5,742 bases of DNA from Nanohaloarchaea archaeon PL-Br10_U2g16 (GTDB lineage Archaea > Nanohalarchaeota > Nanosalinia > Nanosalinales > Nanosalinaceae): positions 1 through 5,742 of the forward strand of contig LKMV01000049.1 in assembly GCA_001563995.1 (NCBI GenBank). Reading direction: 5' to 3'. Shown piece after piece: positions 5,235-5,742 of the stretch. The notes beneath the pieces were generated by a model that worked only from the letters and a program-made list of their open reading frames with translations, searched no databases and had not been told where the DNA came from. Made by a program: the position numbers and the translations under genes. Each line of letters starts with the position of its first letter. The first letter of the stretch is position 1.

Positions 5235-5742
5235 ATGAAGGACAAAATCTACGGTATCTACAGCAAAGATCTCTTTAGTCCTATACACGGATATCCTACA
5301 AGATTGAAAGCTTTCAAAAAAATAGTTCCAATTAAAGCAAGATACTACAAAAACAGGTTGAAGTACGGAGATTCTGCACCCAACCCCTTCGAAGTCAAAT
5401 ACGTAGATCCTGGAGAAATTGAAAGGATAACTACTAGAGGAGTAGCAGTGCATTTTCAAATTATAGAGATTTTGGAAAAGTTAAGGACGGTAACTGGGAC
5501 AAAAGAAAAATAGAAGAGTTAGAAAAGATGTACAAGGATCAGGGCATGTTAGCTCATTTTAACATGTTTGTAAGAGACAAATTCGATGAAACACCATTCC
5601 ATAAATCAATGAAAAAGAGATTTAAACAAGGTAAAGATTGGAAGGAAACAGCTTACTACGATTATCTGAAAAAGAAAAACAATCTTTATCGTCTCGAAGA
5701 CAAAGCACAATTATATCAAAGCATTAAGAAAAAAGGGTTAGA
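5235..5742 (+). pseudogene. Frame-disrupted gene of the haloarchaeal 'VDP...GdWD' family, 3' end beyond window
   Basis: The first frame runs from ATG at 5235 to a stop at 5511-5513, giving 92 residues with the recognisable ARYYKNRLKYGDSAPNPF and VKYVDPGEIE (54-63). The -1 frame is open from 5438 to the window edge and carries the expected continuation: GKVKDGNWD, then KRFKQGKDWKETAYY, then LYQSIKKKGL. From memory these blocks occur in one protein of about 170-200 residues, seen in haloarchaeal genomes and often near glycosyltransferases; some databases link it to ParB-like domains. Function is unknown. Joining the frames at the T4 tract at 5453-5456 gives 169 residues plus an unfinished end. 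The last 18 residues of the first frame look like out-of-frame translation. The product is basic (about 40 Lys/Arg to 22 Asp/Glu) and the DNA A/T-rich (32% GC in 5521-5640), unlike its neighbours. Real decay, sequencing error or recoding cannot be told apart here. Confidence 0.75.
5438..5510 (+). other. Interval that must contain the -1 frame change
   Basis: The downstream frame has a stop at 5435-5437 and the upstream frame has one at 5511-5513, so a single shift must fall between them. The best site is TTTT at 5453-5456: one more T there would read VHF then SNYRDFGKVKDGNWD without a break. A second T4 lies at 5470-5473. Confidence 0.7.

Noticed and set aside
5229..5459. 76-residue minus-strand frame opposite the right-hand gene
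   Set aside because: Rich in Phe, Tyr, Cys and Val in a way typical of antisense translation; the plus strand carries the conserved blocks and the TATA box.
1..5742. CRISPR array, insertion sequence, tRNA or rRNA gene, toxin-antitoxin pair
   Set aside because: I looked for regularly spaced repeats, terminal inverted repeats with a transposase, tRNA-like cloverleaf arms and small paired genes, and saw none.

Overview
The window looks archaeal and probably comes from a salt-adapted lineage. The predicted proteins are strongly acidic: the dehydrogenase at 963-2255 has about 91 Asp/Glu against 43 Lys/Arg. They use Glu and Lys freely, and GC is moderate (48% in a 120-base sample of that gene). 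Most starts have an A/T-rich TATA-like box centred about 25-30 bases upstream and no Shine-Dalgarno sequence, which is the pattern of leaderless archaeal transcripts. Acidic proteins with low-to-moderate GC and Lys rather than Arg recall Nanohaloarchaeota more than classical high-GC haloarchaea, but this assignment is an inference from composition.

Layout, left to right. At 1-53 (minus) is the start of a sugar-1-phosphate nucleotidylyltransferase of the GalU/AglF kind, cut by the window edge. At 122-853 (minus) is a protein with a methyltransferase-like Rossmann core. A 109-base divergent promoter region follows, containing a perfect 14-base palindrome directly against the TATA box of the next gene. 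At 963-2255 (plus) is a complete UDP-glucose 6-dehydrogenase, and at 2317-4101 (plus) a complete ABC exporter half-transporter with all nucleotide-binding motifs. A convergent 110-base gap with a hairpin separates it from 4212-5051 (minus), an acidic protein I do not recognise. A divergent 183-base spacer with a TATA box facing each way leads to 5235-5742 (plus), a basic, A/T-rich gene of the haloarchaeal 'VDP...GdWD' family that is broken by a -1 frame change and runs off the right edge.

Together the left two thirds read as a sugar-nucleotide and cell-surface glycan locus. The nucleotidylyltransferase would make UDP-glucose and the dehydrogenase would oxidise it to UDP-glucuronate, as AglF and AglM do in Haloferax N-glycosylation. 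The methyltransferase-like protein may modify a sugar, and the ABC exporter may move a lipid-linked glycan or another lipid across the membrane. The two reactions are well supported by motifs; the modification and export roles are inferred from neighbourhood only. I found no RNA genes, CRISPR array, insertion sequence or origin, and no gene-free stretch longer than 300 bases. The main points worth following up are the frame-disrupted right-hand gene, the promoter palindrome, the uncharacterised acidic protein and the methyltransferase-like protein.
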